Of a stretch of 21,955 bases of DNA, positions 13,371-21,541 are shown piece after piece. The stretch is from a virus. The notes under the pieces were generated by a model that was given only the letters and a program-made list of their open reading frames with translations, was not told the origin of the DNA and made no database searches. Location: positions 1 to 21,955 of IMG/VR virus record IMGVR_UViG_3300027896_004018; one strand, written 5' to 3'. Each line of letters starts with the position of its first letter. Positions within the stretch are counted from its first letter, which is position 1. The position numbers and the translations under genes are program-made.

Positions 13371-16172
13371 ATGGCAGATTTTGTATTTACCTCTCCGGGT
13401 GTAAAATTTAAAGAACGTGATCTCACATTTGTGACACGTAACGTAGGTATCACTACATTAGGCTTAGTTGGTGAAACGTTAAAGGGACCTGCATTTGAAC
13501 ATATATATCTTCAAGATGCAACTCAGTTCGCAACAAGATTCGGTGCTCAAAGCATTGAGAAATTTCCAGCAAATGGAAATTTAAAATATCAATTACCATA
13601 TGTGGCAAATTCATATTTACAGGAAACCAATCAATTATATGTAACAAGAGTATTGGGATTATCTGGATATGATGCTGGTACTGGCTGGACACTTACATTA
13701 AGTGCTGGTGTTGACCCTGCAACTATTGTAAGTGGAGCAACAAGTGCATATACCGCAAATTTTACTGGCAACACTTTTATGGGTGTTGTTGTAAATATTG
13801 ATGGGGATAAAGGACTTGTGTTTTCAGGTTTTCATAAAACAGGTACGGCATTTAGCGGATATTCTTATTCATTCATTGTTAGTGGAATGACTGGTGCAAG
13901 TCATACTGCACATATTACAAGAGTATATTTAACTGGTACTTCATACAGTGCATATGAAAATATGGTACTTGCTGTTATTAGAAGTAGAGGTTATGTAACT
14001 GATCAGGTAAATTTACCATCAATAACAACATTTTATACAAAAACACTTACATTGCCAGCTTCTGGAAACACTACTGTTATTGGTTCGGGTGATTTATATG
14101 GTCAATTTACATTAGTTGCAACAAGTGGTTCAAGTGTGGCAAAATATACAGCCACATTAAATCCAAATTCGAGCAGTTTCTTACCAAATGTAATTGGTTC
14201 TTTGCCTAAAGACAAAAACACAAAAATTTGGACACAAGCAATATATCCAGATTTAATTCAAGTTTTGGATTCTGGTGGTGACACATATCCTTCAAAATTA
14301 GCAAAATATGGTCTTACTGGTGTGGCAGCATATGGTTACGGTGTTAGTAGTACTTTAATTACATTGAAATCTGATTTTTATAAAAATTATAAAACTCAAT
14401 TCCAGACACCTGAAACTCCTTGGGTTGTATCACAATTAAAGGGTAGTGAAATTGACAGATTATTTAAATTTGTTAGTATTTCAGATGGTGATGCAGCTAA
14501 TCAGGAAATCAAAATCAGTATTCAAAATATTAACCCAATTACATTGGAATTCGATGTTATTGTTCGTGATTTTAACGATACTGATGCAAATCCAGTAGTA
14601 TTGGAGTCCAATAAAAGATGTTCTTTAATCCAAGGACAAACAACTTTTATTGGACAACGTATTGGTACAACTGATGGAGTATATGATATTGTAAGTAATT
14701 ATATTATGGTTGAACTTGCAGATAATCTTTCACCTGATTTATTCCCAGCAGGTTTTGAAGGTTATGAATTTAATAATTATTCTAAAGCTGAAACTGGTGA
14801 TGGTTCAACTGATGGTAAAGCACCAATAATTCTTTATAAAACTGATTATACACAAACTGATAAAGTTAGAAAAGTATATTTAGGATTATCTGAAAATGGT
14901 TATAGTACAGCAAATGTTGTAGGAAGCGGTATTAATCAAAATATGTTCAATTTTAATGGTCAAACAACTTCACCTTCTGGTTTCACAAAAACTAAAGGCT
15001 TCCATATGGATTCTGGTGCAACTGGCACATATACTGAAGGAACAACAGTTATTGGAACATTTGAAACTGGTGCTGGTAGTTTCCAGAGTGTTGATGATGT
15101 TGTAAATAATTTAAATCCATATTATGACATTAATACAAGAAAATTCACATTAGTTCCTGCAGGTGGATTTGATGGTTGGGACGTTAACAGAGGTTATCGT
15201 TCATATGGCGACTTATATAATCAAGGTGCTATTTATGATGGTGTTGCTCCAAATGCACAAGCAGTAAATGACTTCCAAGCATGGCAGACAGCAATTAATA
15301 CATTCTCAAACCCCGAAGAAGTTACAATTAATGTTTTTGCAACTCCGGGTATCAACTGGTCAGATAATACCGTTTTAGTTCAAGACACAATCGATATGAT
15401 TGAAAATGATAGAGCAGATACATTATATGTAATCGATTCTCCACTTATTGGTCAGCCACAAGTAGTTGGTCAGGCAAAACAAGATGTTCAGTATGCAACA
15501 GATGTTGCTCAATTACTTACTGATACTGATATTGATAGCAGTTATTCATGTACTTATTTCCCTTGGATTCAACTCAGAGATACACAAAACAATGTTAATG
15601 TTTATATTCCACCTACAGGTGAAGTAGTAAAAGCAATGGCATATACCGATAATGTAGCATTCCCTTGGTTTGCACCTGCTGGTTTGAATCGTGGTGTAAC
15701 TGATGCAAGAAAATCAATGTTTAAATTATCACAAGAAGCTCGTGATGTATTATACAAAGGTAGAATTAATCCAATGGCTGACTTTGCAGATGCTGGTACA
15801 GCAATTTTTGGACAGAAAACATTGCAAGTTAAAGAAAGTGCTCTTGATAGAATCAATGTTCGTAGATTATTACTTCAGATTAAAGTTCTTATTTCAAATA
15901 TTGCAATCAGACTTGTATTTGAACAGGATGATCAAACAACAATTGATCAATTCATAACAAAATCTACTCCAGTACTTGATACAATCAAGAGAGAAAGAGG
16001 ATTAAATGATTACAGAATCAAAATGGATAGTAGTAATAATACTCCTGAATCAATGGATAGAGAAGAATTATATGGTGAATTATTCTTAAAACCAACACGT
16101 GCTGTTGAATTTATTGGAATTACATTTACAATCACTCCTTCTGGAGCATCATTTGCTGATATTGGAGCATAA
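13371..16172 (+). CDS. Contractile tail sheath protein (T4 gp18-like)
   Basis: The 933-residue product is the sheath that surrounds the tail tube and contracts on infection. The N-terminus has the family signature PGVKFKERDLT (9-19), followed by LVGETLKGPAFEH and an FGAQ segment. The C-terminal third carries the most conserved sheath region: PWFAPAGLNRG, INPMADF, GTAIFGQKTL, ESALDRINVRRLLLQIK and LVFEQDDQTT, ending with the terminal strand VEFIGITFTITPSG. It is much longer than T4 gp18 (659 residues). The extra length sits in a G/T/S-rich beta region at about 100-300 and another at about 480-590, probably surface-exposed domains. An AGTATTTAT motif lies upstream and a strong terminator follows, so it can be transcribed as a single high-level unit. 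Confidence 0.95.
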   Translation: MADFVFTSPGVKFKERDLTFVTRNVGITTLGLVGETLKGPAFEHIYLQDATQFATRFGAQSIEKFPANGNLKYQLPYVANSYLQETNQLYVTRVLGLSGYDAGTGWTLTLSAGVDPATIVSGATSAYTANFTGNTFMGVVVNIDGDKGLVFSGFHKTGTAFSGYSYSFIVSGMTGASHTAHITRVYLTGTSYSAYENMVLAVIRSRGYVTDQVNLPSITTFYTKTLTLPASGNTTVIGSGDLYGQFTLVATSGSSVAKYTATLNPNSSSFLPNVIGSLPKDKNTKIWTQAIYPDLIQVLDSGGDTYPSKLAKYGLTGVAAYGYGVSSTLITLKSDFYKNYKTQFQTPETPWVVSQLKGSEIDRLFKFVSISDGDAANQEIKISIQNINPITLEFDVIVRDFNDTDANPVVLESNKRCSLIQGQTTFIGQRIGTTDGVYDIVSNYIMVELADNLSPDLFPAGFEGYEFNNYSKAETGDGSTDGKAPIILYKTDYTQTDKVRKVYLGLSENGYSTANVVGSGINQNMFNFNGQTTSPSGFTKTKGFHMDSGATGTYTEGTTVIGTFETGAGSFQSVDDVVNNLNPYYDINTRKFTLVPAGGFDGWDVNRGYRSYGDLYNQGAIYDGVAPNAQAVNDFQAWQTAINTFSNPEEVTINVFATPGINWSDNTVLVQDTIDMIENDRADTLYVIDSPLIGQPQVVGQAKQDVQYATDVAQLLTDTDIDSSYSCTYFPWIQLRDTQNNVNVYIPPTGEVVKAMAYTDNVAFPWFAPAGLNRGVTDARKSMFKLSQEARDVLYKGRINPMADFADAGTAIFGQKTLQVKESALDRINVRRLLLQIKVLISNIAIRLVFEQDDQTTIDQFITKSTPVLDTIKRERGLNDYRIKMDSSNNTPESMDREELYGELFLKPTRAVEFIGITFTITPSGASFADIGA

Positions 16173-16187
16173 AATTTAAATTTTTAT

Positions 16188-16224
16188 AAAAAAAACCATT
16201 AAATATATGTTTAATGGTTTTTTT
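16188..16224 (+). terminator. Rho-independent terminator after the sheath gene
   Basis: A 14-bp stem, with AAAAAACCATTAAA paired to TTTAATGGTTTTTT, has loop TATATG and ends in a T run. It begins 16 nt after the sheath stop. Confidence 0.85.
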
Positions 16225-16234
16225 ATTCATTTAA

Positions 16235-16248
16235 TGTATTTATATTTG
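16235..16248 (+). promoter_or_regulatory. Composite promoter region of homing endonuclease 2
   Basis: TGTATTTAT (16235-16243), one base off the late motif, overlaps TATATTTG (16241-16248), an exact Bacteroidota -7 box. No clear -33 TTG is seen upstream, so which element is used is uncertain. It lies about 40 nt before the ATG at 16289. Confidence 0.4.
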
Positions 16249-16288
16249 CATAACTAAGTTAGTAGATTAAATGTAAATTTCACGATAT

Positions 16289-17863
16289 ATGGCAACAACA
16301 ATTAATTTAATTTGTAAACATTGTAAAAACACTTTTATTGTTAAAAAGGGAAGAGAAAGATTATTTTGTTCAAGTATGTGCAAATCTTTATATAGAACAA
16401 ATAATGATGAAAAGTATTATATTGAAAAGCATTGTGAATATTGTCAAAAAATATTTAAATCAAAAAAGAAAGAAAATAAAAAATTTTGTTCATATAAATG
16501 TTCTGGTTTAAATAAGAAAAAAATTTCAAAAGAAAATAGAACCTGTCTTGAATGTGGAGCGTTATTTTCAGAAAGAATAAAGCACAAAAGAAATTTTTGT
16601 TCTGAAACATGTAGAAAAAAGTGGCAAAATAAATCAGAAAATATAAAAAACAGACTTGATATGTCAAAAAAAGCTGTTTTAAATAAATATGGTGTTAATA
16701 ACACATTTCAGGTTGATTCAATTAGATTAAAAGCAAATATTAATTCTAAAAAAACATATAAAGAAAGAGGTTCTGAAATTATTAAAGCAAGTTTATTAAA
16801 AATAGAGAAAAAAAGACAAATTTCTTTAATTAAGAGATTTTCAGAAAAAGGATATGTTATACTAAATTTTAATAATAAAGATAATAAATTAACTGTTATA
16901 CATCCAGATGGGCATATATTTGAAAATGATAGAAATTTATTGGTAAATAGACTTAATCATAATGTTGAATTATCAACAATATTACAACCAATTGGCTCAT
17001 CACGAACAACATTTGAATTAAAAATATGTGATTTTTTAAAAAATAATAATATTAAATATATTTCAAATGATAGAAAAACAATTGATGGCGAGTTAGATAT
17101 TTATATCCCTTCACATAATTTAGCTATAGAAATAAACGGATTATATTGGCATTCAGAATATTATATTAATAATGATTATCATCTTATTAAAACAAAAAAA
17201 TGTATGGAAAAAAATATTCAATTATTACATTTTTTTGAAGATGAATTAATTGAAAAGTATGAAATTATTGAATCTATGATAAAAAGTAAATTAAATATTA
17301 TTAGTAATAAAATATTTGCAAGAAAATGTTATATTAATGAAATTGATGCTAAAATCGCATCTGAATTTTTAAAAAATAATCATATTCAGGGCAATGTAAA
17401 TGCTTCCATTAAAATAGGATTATTTTTTAAAAATGAACTTGTTTCAATAATGACATTTGGAAAATTAAGAAACGTACTTGGCAATAAAATAAAAGGTGAT
17501 AAAGAATATGAAATGTTACGATTTTGTAATAAACTTGATACAATTGTTGTTGGTGGAGCAAGTAAGTTATATAACTATTTTAAAATTAAATATATTCCCA
17601 ATAAAGTGATTAGTTTTGCAAATAAAAGATATTCAAATGGAAATTTATATAAACAATTGGGTTTTAAATTTGAATATGATACAACGCCAAATTATTGGTA
17701 TGTTTTAAATAAGGAAAGAAAACATAGATTTTTATATAGAAAACAATTACTTGTGAAAGATGGTTTTGATTCAAATAAAAGTGAGCATCAAATAATGTCA
17801 GAAAGAAAGATTCCAAGAATATATGATTGTGGATGTAGTAAGTTTATTGACGTTGGCGCATAA
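16289..17863 (+). CDS. Free-standing homing endonuclease: three zinc ribbons plus VSR-like nuclease
   Basis: The 524-residue product begins with three evenly built zinc ribbons, each Cx2C-x14-Cx3C: C9/12/27/31, C49/52/67/71 and C86/89/104/108. One KYGVNNTFQ repeat unit follows at 133-141, the same unit that is repeated eleven times in the endonuclease at 1936-3222. The nuclease core is FELKICDFL (E243), GELDIYIPSHNLAIEINGLY (E268, D270, E281) and WHSE (H288), the EDxHD/VSR-like pattern of free-standing phage homing endonucleases. A conserved C-terminal domain (NHIQG, TFGKLRN, YEMLRF, GGASKLYNYF, ISFANKRYSNG) is usual in this class and may bind DNA. It sits between the sheath and tail genes with its own promoter and terminator and is not needed for virion assembly; spread by cutting empty alleles is inferred. 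Confidence 0.85.
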   Translation: MATTINLICKHCKNTFIVKKGRERLFCSSMCKSLYRTNNDEKYYIEKHCEYCQKIFKSKKKENKKFCSYKCSGLNKKKISKENRTCLECGALFSERIKHKRNFCSETCRKKWQNKSENIKNRLDMSKKAVLNKYGVNNTFQVDSIRLKANINSKKTYKERGSEIIKASLLKIEKKRQISLIKRFSEKGYVILNFNNKDNKLTVIHPDGHIFENDRNLLVNRLNHNVELSTILQPIGSSRTTFELKICDFLKNNNIKYISNDRKTIDGELDIYIPSHNLAIEINGLYWHSEYYINNDYHLIKTKKCMEKNIQLLHFFEDELIEKYEIIESMIKSKLNIISNKIFARKCYINEIDAKIASEFLKNNHIQGNVNASIKIGLFFKNELVSIMTFGKLRNVLGNKIKGDKEYEMLRFCNKLDTIVVGGASKLYNYFKIKYIPNKVISFANKRYSNGNLYKQLGFKFEYDTTPNYWYVLNKERKHRFLYRKQLLVKDGFDSNKSEHQIMSERKIPRIYDCGCSKFIDVGA

Positions 17864-17884
17864 TAAACAATGACTTTAAATAAG

Positions 17885-17914
17885 AAGACCTATAATATTA
17901 TAGGTCTTTTTTTT
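17885..17914 (+). terminator. Strong terminator after homing endonuclease 2
   Basis: A perfect 24-nt palindrome (arms AAGACCTATA and TATAGGTCTT around ATAT) runs into eight T residues. It isolates the endonuclease from the next tail gene. Confidence 0.9.
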
Positions 17915-17921
17915 ATGTGTT

Positions 17922-17930
17922 AGTATTTAT
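17922..17930 (+). promoter_or_regulatory. Candidate late promoter (AGTATTTAT) of the acidic protein gene
   Basis: TTAGTATTTATGTAAAAATAA lies just after the terminator, 39 nt before the ATG at 17961. (Core is AGTATTTAT.) Because it lies between two plus-strand genes, only the plus direction makes sense. Confidence 0.55.
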
Positions 17931-17960
17931 GTAAAAATAATATTATAATTTTTTATAAAA

Positions 17961-18548
17961 ATGAATACAAAAAATAATAAAAAGGTATACAGTAAGCCAG
18001 TGGCTGAAAAACCAAAAGAAGAAATAATTGAACAACAGACAGAAGAAATTACAGAAAGTCATTCTATTGACTCTGAAGTATTCGAGACCAAATTATTTGT
18101 TCCTGAAGATGAAATATGGATTGAAAAACCAAGTTTAGATGAACTACAAGAAGAGTTAACAAAACAACTTGCAACACCAGAACCAGAAAAAACAACTGAA
18201 GAGTTTGTTAAAGATAATGAATTAAAAGAAAAACTTGAAGAACTTAAAACAAAATTTGAAGAATTTCAAACTGTTCAGGTAGAACCAATAATTCCTGAAC
18301 CAGAAATTGAATATACTTTAACTCCCGAACAAGAAAAAGAGGGTGCACAGGCAGTTGCTGATATGGTAAATAATCAAATTATTGAAGAATTAAAAGCATT
18401 AAATTATGTACCAAAAGAAAGTGTTACTGAAAAAATTAATGGAGAATATTTTTTAACTGAAAAACAGGCAAATCCTGAAAAAACATTAGAAAGTTTAAGT
18501 CAACATGAATTAAGACATTTTCACAGAACTGGTCAGATGCCAAAGTAA
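17961..18548 (+). CDS. Glutamate-rich acidic protein between sheath and tube, unknown function
   Basis: The 195-residue product has a basic N-terminal stretch (NTKNNKKVYSKP) and then a long, very acidic middle rich in E, P and K (EEIIEQQTEEITE; EPEKTTEEF; a coiled-coil-like ELKEKLEELKTKFEEFQ at about 93-109). A shorter, more folded C-terminus ends SQHELRHFHRTGQMPK. No family is recognised. Low-complexity acidic composition with a short folded end, in a gene between sheath and tube, fits a tail-assembly chaperone, scaffold or tube/sheath accessory protein, but this is inferred only from position. It has its own AGTATTTAT motif, so it is probably made with the other late proteins. Confidence 0.6.
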   Translation: MNTKNNKKVYSKPVAEKPKEEIIEQQTEEITESHSIDSEVFETKLFVPEDEIWIEKPSLDELQEELTKQLATPEPEKTTEEFVKDNELKEKLEELKTKFEEFQTVQVEPIIPEPEIEYTLTPEQEKEGAQAVADMVNNQIIEELKALNYVPKESVTEKINGEYFLTEKQANPEKTLESLSQHELRHFHRTGQMPK

Positions 18549-18583
18549 GATTTAAATTTTATTGAATTGTTTTCGAAGATGTA

Positions 18584-18592
18584 AGTATTTAT
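18584..18592 (+). promoter_or_regulatory. Candidate late promoter (AGTATTTAT) of the tail tube gene
   Basis: AAGTATTTATTATAAAAATAA lies 46 nt before the ATG at 18630 (core AGTATTTAT). A partial AAGTATTA copy follows 17 nt later. Confidence 0.55.
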
Positions 18593-18629
18593 TATAAAAA
18601 TAAGTATTACAATTTAAATAAACAGAAAT

Positions 18630-19118
18630 ATGGCAGATATGATAAGGGGTATCCCGTTTCAATATGAACCCAAAAGAATTAATAGATTCTTTGCAGAATT
18701 TGCAGATGAATTGGGTATTGAAGTTTGGAAAATTCAAAAGTTCAAAAGACCTTCAATGAAAATTAACTCAGTACAGATTCAGTTCATGAATGAACAGAAT
18801 TATGTAGCTGGCAGATATAATTGGGAAGAAATGCAGTTAACCTTCCTTGACCCAATCGGACCGTCTACGTCACAACAACTTATGGAGTGGGTTCGTTTAC
18901 ATGCAGAATCACTTACAGGTCGTGAAGGTTATGCAGCAGGTTATAAGAAAAACATTCTTTTAAAGGCAGTTGACCCAACAGGTGTTGAAGTTGAAAAATG
19001 GACTTTGGAACAATGTATGGTAACTGGTATCGATTTTGGTGAAAACAGTTATGAAGATGATGGTTTAACAACCATACAACTCACGCTCCAGCCGTGGCGT
19101 TGCATTTTAAATATGTAG
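18630..19118 (+). CDS. Tail tube protein (T4 gp19-like)
   Basis: The 162-residue product forms the inner tube of the contractile tail. Size matches T4 gp19 (163 residues). Shared features include an N-terminal PxRxNRFFAEF segment, a KFKRPSMKINSVQIQFMNEQ strand pair (compare the gp19 region with a PxGFMN motif), VAGRYNWEEMQLTF (gp19 has VAGxxTFDDWTVTV), a helical MEWVRLHAE, the GREGYAAGYKKNILL stretch before a KKxxVxK/WTLEQC strand, and a terminal IQLTLQPW (gp19 FEVTLALDYW). Its placement after the sheath gene is the standard myovirus order. Codons and base content are less AT-biased than in its unknown neighbours, as is usual for highly expressed virion genes. Confidence 0.9.
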   Translation: MADMIRGIPFQYEPKRINRFFAEFADELGIEVWKIQKFKRPSMKINSVQIQFMNEQNYVAGRYNWEEMQLTFLDPIGPSTSQQLMEWVRLHAESLTGREGYAAGYKKNILLKAVDPTGVEVEKWTLEQCMVTGIDFGENSYEDDGLTTIQLTLQPWRCILNM

Positions 19119-19154
19119 TTAATAATCAATTACTTACATATTATAAAAAATTTA

Positions 19155-19182
19155 AAAAAAGCCATTTAATTGTGGCTTTTTT
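19155..19182. terminator. Bidirectional hairpin terminator after the tail tube gene
   Basis: AAAAAAGCCA and TGGCTTTTTT pair around an 8-nt loop. A and T runs on the two sides let it act on the tube transcript (+) and on the convergent GIY-YIG gene (-), which stops at 19186. Confidence 0.85.
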
Positions 19183-19185
19183 GTT

Positions 19186-19827
19186 TTAAATTATATGTGC
19201 CCATGTTTTTCTTAATATAATTGAATTTATGTTTGAATGAGCAACATTAAATATTTTAGAAATATCTTTTTGTGAAATTCCTTCAATAAAATACATTTCA
19301 CGAATTCTAATAATATCTTCTGATTTTAATTTTGCTTTAGGATGATTTTCGCCAATAAAAGTAAGAATTCCTCTTCTTCCCAATGAGATTCTGTTTCTGG
19401 TTTCAACAGAAACTGGTTTATTAAAATTATGATGCTCAATTCCGTATTTACCAAACATTGGATTTTTTGCTCCTTGTTTTTGTAATGAAAGTATTTTTTT
19501 TGTTTTTTCACTGTGCTTTTTATTTAAAAATGAATGTTCAGGGTCGTTAACATTATAACCATAAATTTTGTTTGAAGAATCAAATATTTTTATAAATTCC
19601 TTTTCTTTTATTAATAGCTTATCTGTTGTGCATTCTAAAATTATTGAGAATTCAAAATTATTAACGCCATATTTATTCCATGCTGATTGTAAATGTGAAT
19701 TATGATGTAAATTATGAATTAAATGCCATTTATGATCACGCCATCTTTTTTTAATATCAATAGCACTACCAATATAAATTTTATTGTTTACTTTATTTAA
19801 TATTTTATATATTCCAGTAATTATCAT
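19186..19827 (-). CDS. GIY-YIG homing endonuclease (SegA/I-TevI-like)
   Basis: The 213-residue protein has a GIY-YIG nuclease domain at residues 1-90: GIY at 5-7, YIG at 18-20, catalytic Arg28 in KKRWRDH, and the metal-binding Glu in KEKEFI (E77 most likely). A NUMOD3-type DNA-binding region follows (HSEKTKKILS, NPMFGK, VETRNRISLG, residues about 100-150). The C-terminal 45 residues form a helix-turn-helix (IIRIREMYFIEGISQKDISKIFNV). This order is typical of phage mobile nucleases. The ATG directly abuts the TAA of the upstream nuclease gene (TAAATG), so it may be translated by re-initiation. Insertion next to a phage nuclease gene is a common site for such elements. Confidence 0.92.
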   Translation of the reverse strand: MIITGIYKILNKVNNKIYIGSAIDIKKRWRDHKWHLIHNLHHNSHLQSAWNKYGVNNFEFSIILECTTDKLLIKEKEFIKIFDSSNKIYGYNVNDPEHSFLNKKHSEKTKKILSLQKQGAKNPMFGKYGIEHHNFNKPVSVETRNRISLGRRGILTFIGENHPKAKLKSEDIIRIREMYFIEGISQKDISKIFNVAHSNINSIILRKTWAHII

Positions 19828-20622
19828 TTATGCTGCTAATTCAATTAATCTATTATTAAGAATAACATTGACATAATGTTCTCTATTTTTTGTTTCAATA
19901 ATTTGATAATTATCATTATTATGTGAAAACCAAACAATATATGATTTACCAAGTTTAATTGGTACATTCTTTTGAATTATTTGTTTATACATTTCCAATT
20001 GTAATGAATATATTTCCAGATCACAATCTTCTAATAAATATAAATCATCAAGTAGGTGTCTTTTAGGTTCATTAAATGTAAAATCTTTATTTGTTTTATG
20101 GTCCCAAATTTGAAATTCTTTTGCTTTTATATTATAAAATAAAATATCAAGCATTCCACCAACTAATGTTTCTTTATCACAAACAACCATTTCAGTTTTA
20201 ATTGGTATTAATCTGCCATGTACTTTTTCATAAAATTTGTCAACATGTTTTTTACAAATATCATAAGTATTTTGAACAGGGTCAAAGCCAAATTCATTTA
20301 ATATTAATTGTTTTGGATATTCAAATTTTTTATTTTGAAATAAATTTTCTGCATAATCATGTATTGCAGAACCTCTGATAGTGCCTTTTCTGTTGATAAA
20401 TTTCCATGCTCTAAGTATTTCAGCAGGACTTATATTAAATTCATTTCCTTTATATTCTGACCAAAATTCTTCATCAAAATTTTCTTGATATTTATGAATT
20501 AATGTAGTTACTGATATTAATTCTTTTCCGTCAATAAAATATTTATGTGGTTCATCATAAAATGTTACATCATTAAATGCTGTAAATAATTCATTTGGTA
20601 TTGCTGGAAATTCAATATTCAT
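19828..20622 (-). CDS. RecB/Cas4-like PD-(D/E)XK nuclease
   Basis: The 264-residue product carries the RecB-family nuclease motifs in order: GSAIHDYAE with H88, a conserved TEMVV strand with E144, GGMLDI with D159, WDHKTNK with D174 and K176, and YSLQLEMYK with Q208 and Y212. The N-terminus (EPHKYFIDGKELISVTTLI) is the usual beta-hairpin of phage exonucleases of this class. It probably processes DNA ends in recombination, replication or packaging, or degrades host DNA. There is no four-cysteine iron-sulphur cluster, unlike Cas4. It starts 22 nt after the baseplate gene stop, so it is read with virion genes even though it is enzymatic. Confidence 0.85.
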   Translation of the reverse strand: MNIEFPAIPNELFTAFNDVTFYDEPHKYFIDGKELISVTTLIHKYQENFDEEFWSEYKGNEFNISPAEILRAWKFINRKGTIRGSAIHDYAENLFQNKKFEYPKQLILNEFGFDPVQNTYDICKKHVDKFYEKVHGRLIPIKTEMVVCDKETLVGGMLDILFYNIKAKEFQIWDHKTNKDFTFNEPKRHLLDDLYLLEDCDLEIYSLQLEMYKQIIQKNVPIKLGKSYIVWFSHNNDNYQIIETKNREHYVNVILNNRLIELAA

Positions 20623-20644
20623 AAGGTGTAAAAGTATATAAATT

Positions 20645-21541
20645 TTAGTTAATTACAATATTGTTTTGTAAAATATTGTCAAAATTAATACTTTCCAAGT
20701 CTTTTATTAGTGCATCTTTATCTGCAGGAAGACCTGAATAACCATGAATATGATTTATAATTACTTTTCTTAATATATTCAATGCTGCTACCAATACGTC
20801 ACCTCTTGCAATTGGGTGTCCTTCAGTAAATATTCTTGTTCTGTCATCAGGAGTAAGTTCTGCTGCTTTAAATTGTGGTTTGCCTGTATGAGAAATTAAC
20901 GCAATTTTATCACCTTGTATTATTGAACTACTATAATAATCAGAATTTTGTTGTACAAAATTTTGTGGTTCAAATACAAGAGTAATGGCTGCTGGATTTT
21001 TTGTATTTAATTTTAATACATTACCGTTTTCATGTTTTCCTGCTCTTATATGAACTTCATTAGTTCGTAAAATAACATCAGTATTAACTTTGCCAACAAT
21101 TGCAACATCAGTTGGTGTAGGATAAATACCTTTTGCATCAGGAAGTGTTGATGGGGCAGGTTCTGGTACAGTCAATCCCATATTTGTGGTTGATAGTGCG
21201 GTATAAATTGTATCAAAACCAATTTTGTGTGGTTGTGATATTATACTACCCATCCAATATCTGCTTCTTTCAGGATATTTAATATCTTCTATTAAGACTC
21301 TTACTATTTCACCTACTTGTGGTATAATAAAAAAGAATTTTGGCAACATTGGATAACAATAAGGCAAGTCAGCATTTGCAGTTCTGTTATCCAAATCAGG
21401 TATTCTAACTTGAATTCTGCCACCATCGGTATTATCGGTAATAGATATTACCTCGCCATAATAAATCGTTCTGGTGACCTGATAAGTGCCTAATTTCTTA
21501 AAAGGATTACTTGTTTGTATGTAAGGTTTATCAAATGCCAT
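20645..21541 (-). CDS. Baseplate hub/spike protein with gp5-type OB-fold
   Basis: The 298-residue product has an N-terminal OB-fold domain at about 25-110: TRTIYYGEVISITD, GGRIQVRIPDLDNRT, YPMLPKFFFIIPQVGEIVRV and RYWMGSIIS. This is the pattern of the T4 gp5/phage baseplate central-spike OB domain, where a Gly-x-V/I-x-V-R-I-P-D strand is followed by a P-x-x-GE-x-V strand. The middle is a beta-rich linker with VHIRAGKHENGNVLKLN, resembling spike repeats. The C-terminus is helical (VLVAALNILRKVIINHIHGY), and there is no lysozyme insert as in T4 gp5. The gene overlaps the preceding stop as TAATG. It forms the tip or hub of the tail with the sheath and tube made from the other strand. Confidence 0.75.
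   Translation of the reverse strand: MAFDKPYIQTSNPFKKLGTYQVTRTIYYGEVISITDNTDGGRIQVRIPDLDNRTANADLPYCYPMLPKFFFIIPQVGEIVRVLIEDIKYPERSRYWMGSIISQPHKIGFDTIYTALSTTNMGLTVPEPAPSTLPDAKGIYPTPTDVAIVGKVNTDVILRTNEVHIRAGKHENGNVLKLNTKNPAAITLVFEPQNFVQQNSDYYSSSIIQGDKIALISHTGKPQFKAAELTPDDRTRIFTEGHPIARGDVLVAALNILRKVIINHIHGYSGLPADKDALIKDLESINFDNILQNNIVIN

Noticed and set aside
16150-17863. Group I intron around homing endonuclease 2
   Set aside because: The sheath frame is complete with its own stop and terminator, and the next tail gene is complete; the endonuclease is a free-standing gene, not inside an interrupted gene.
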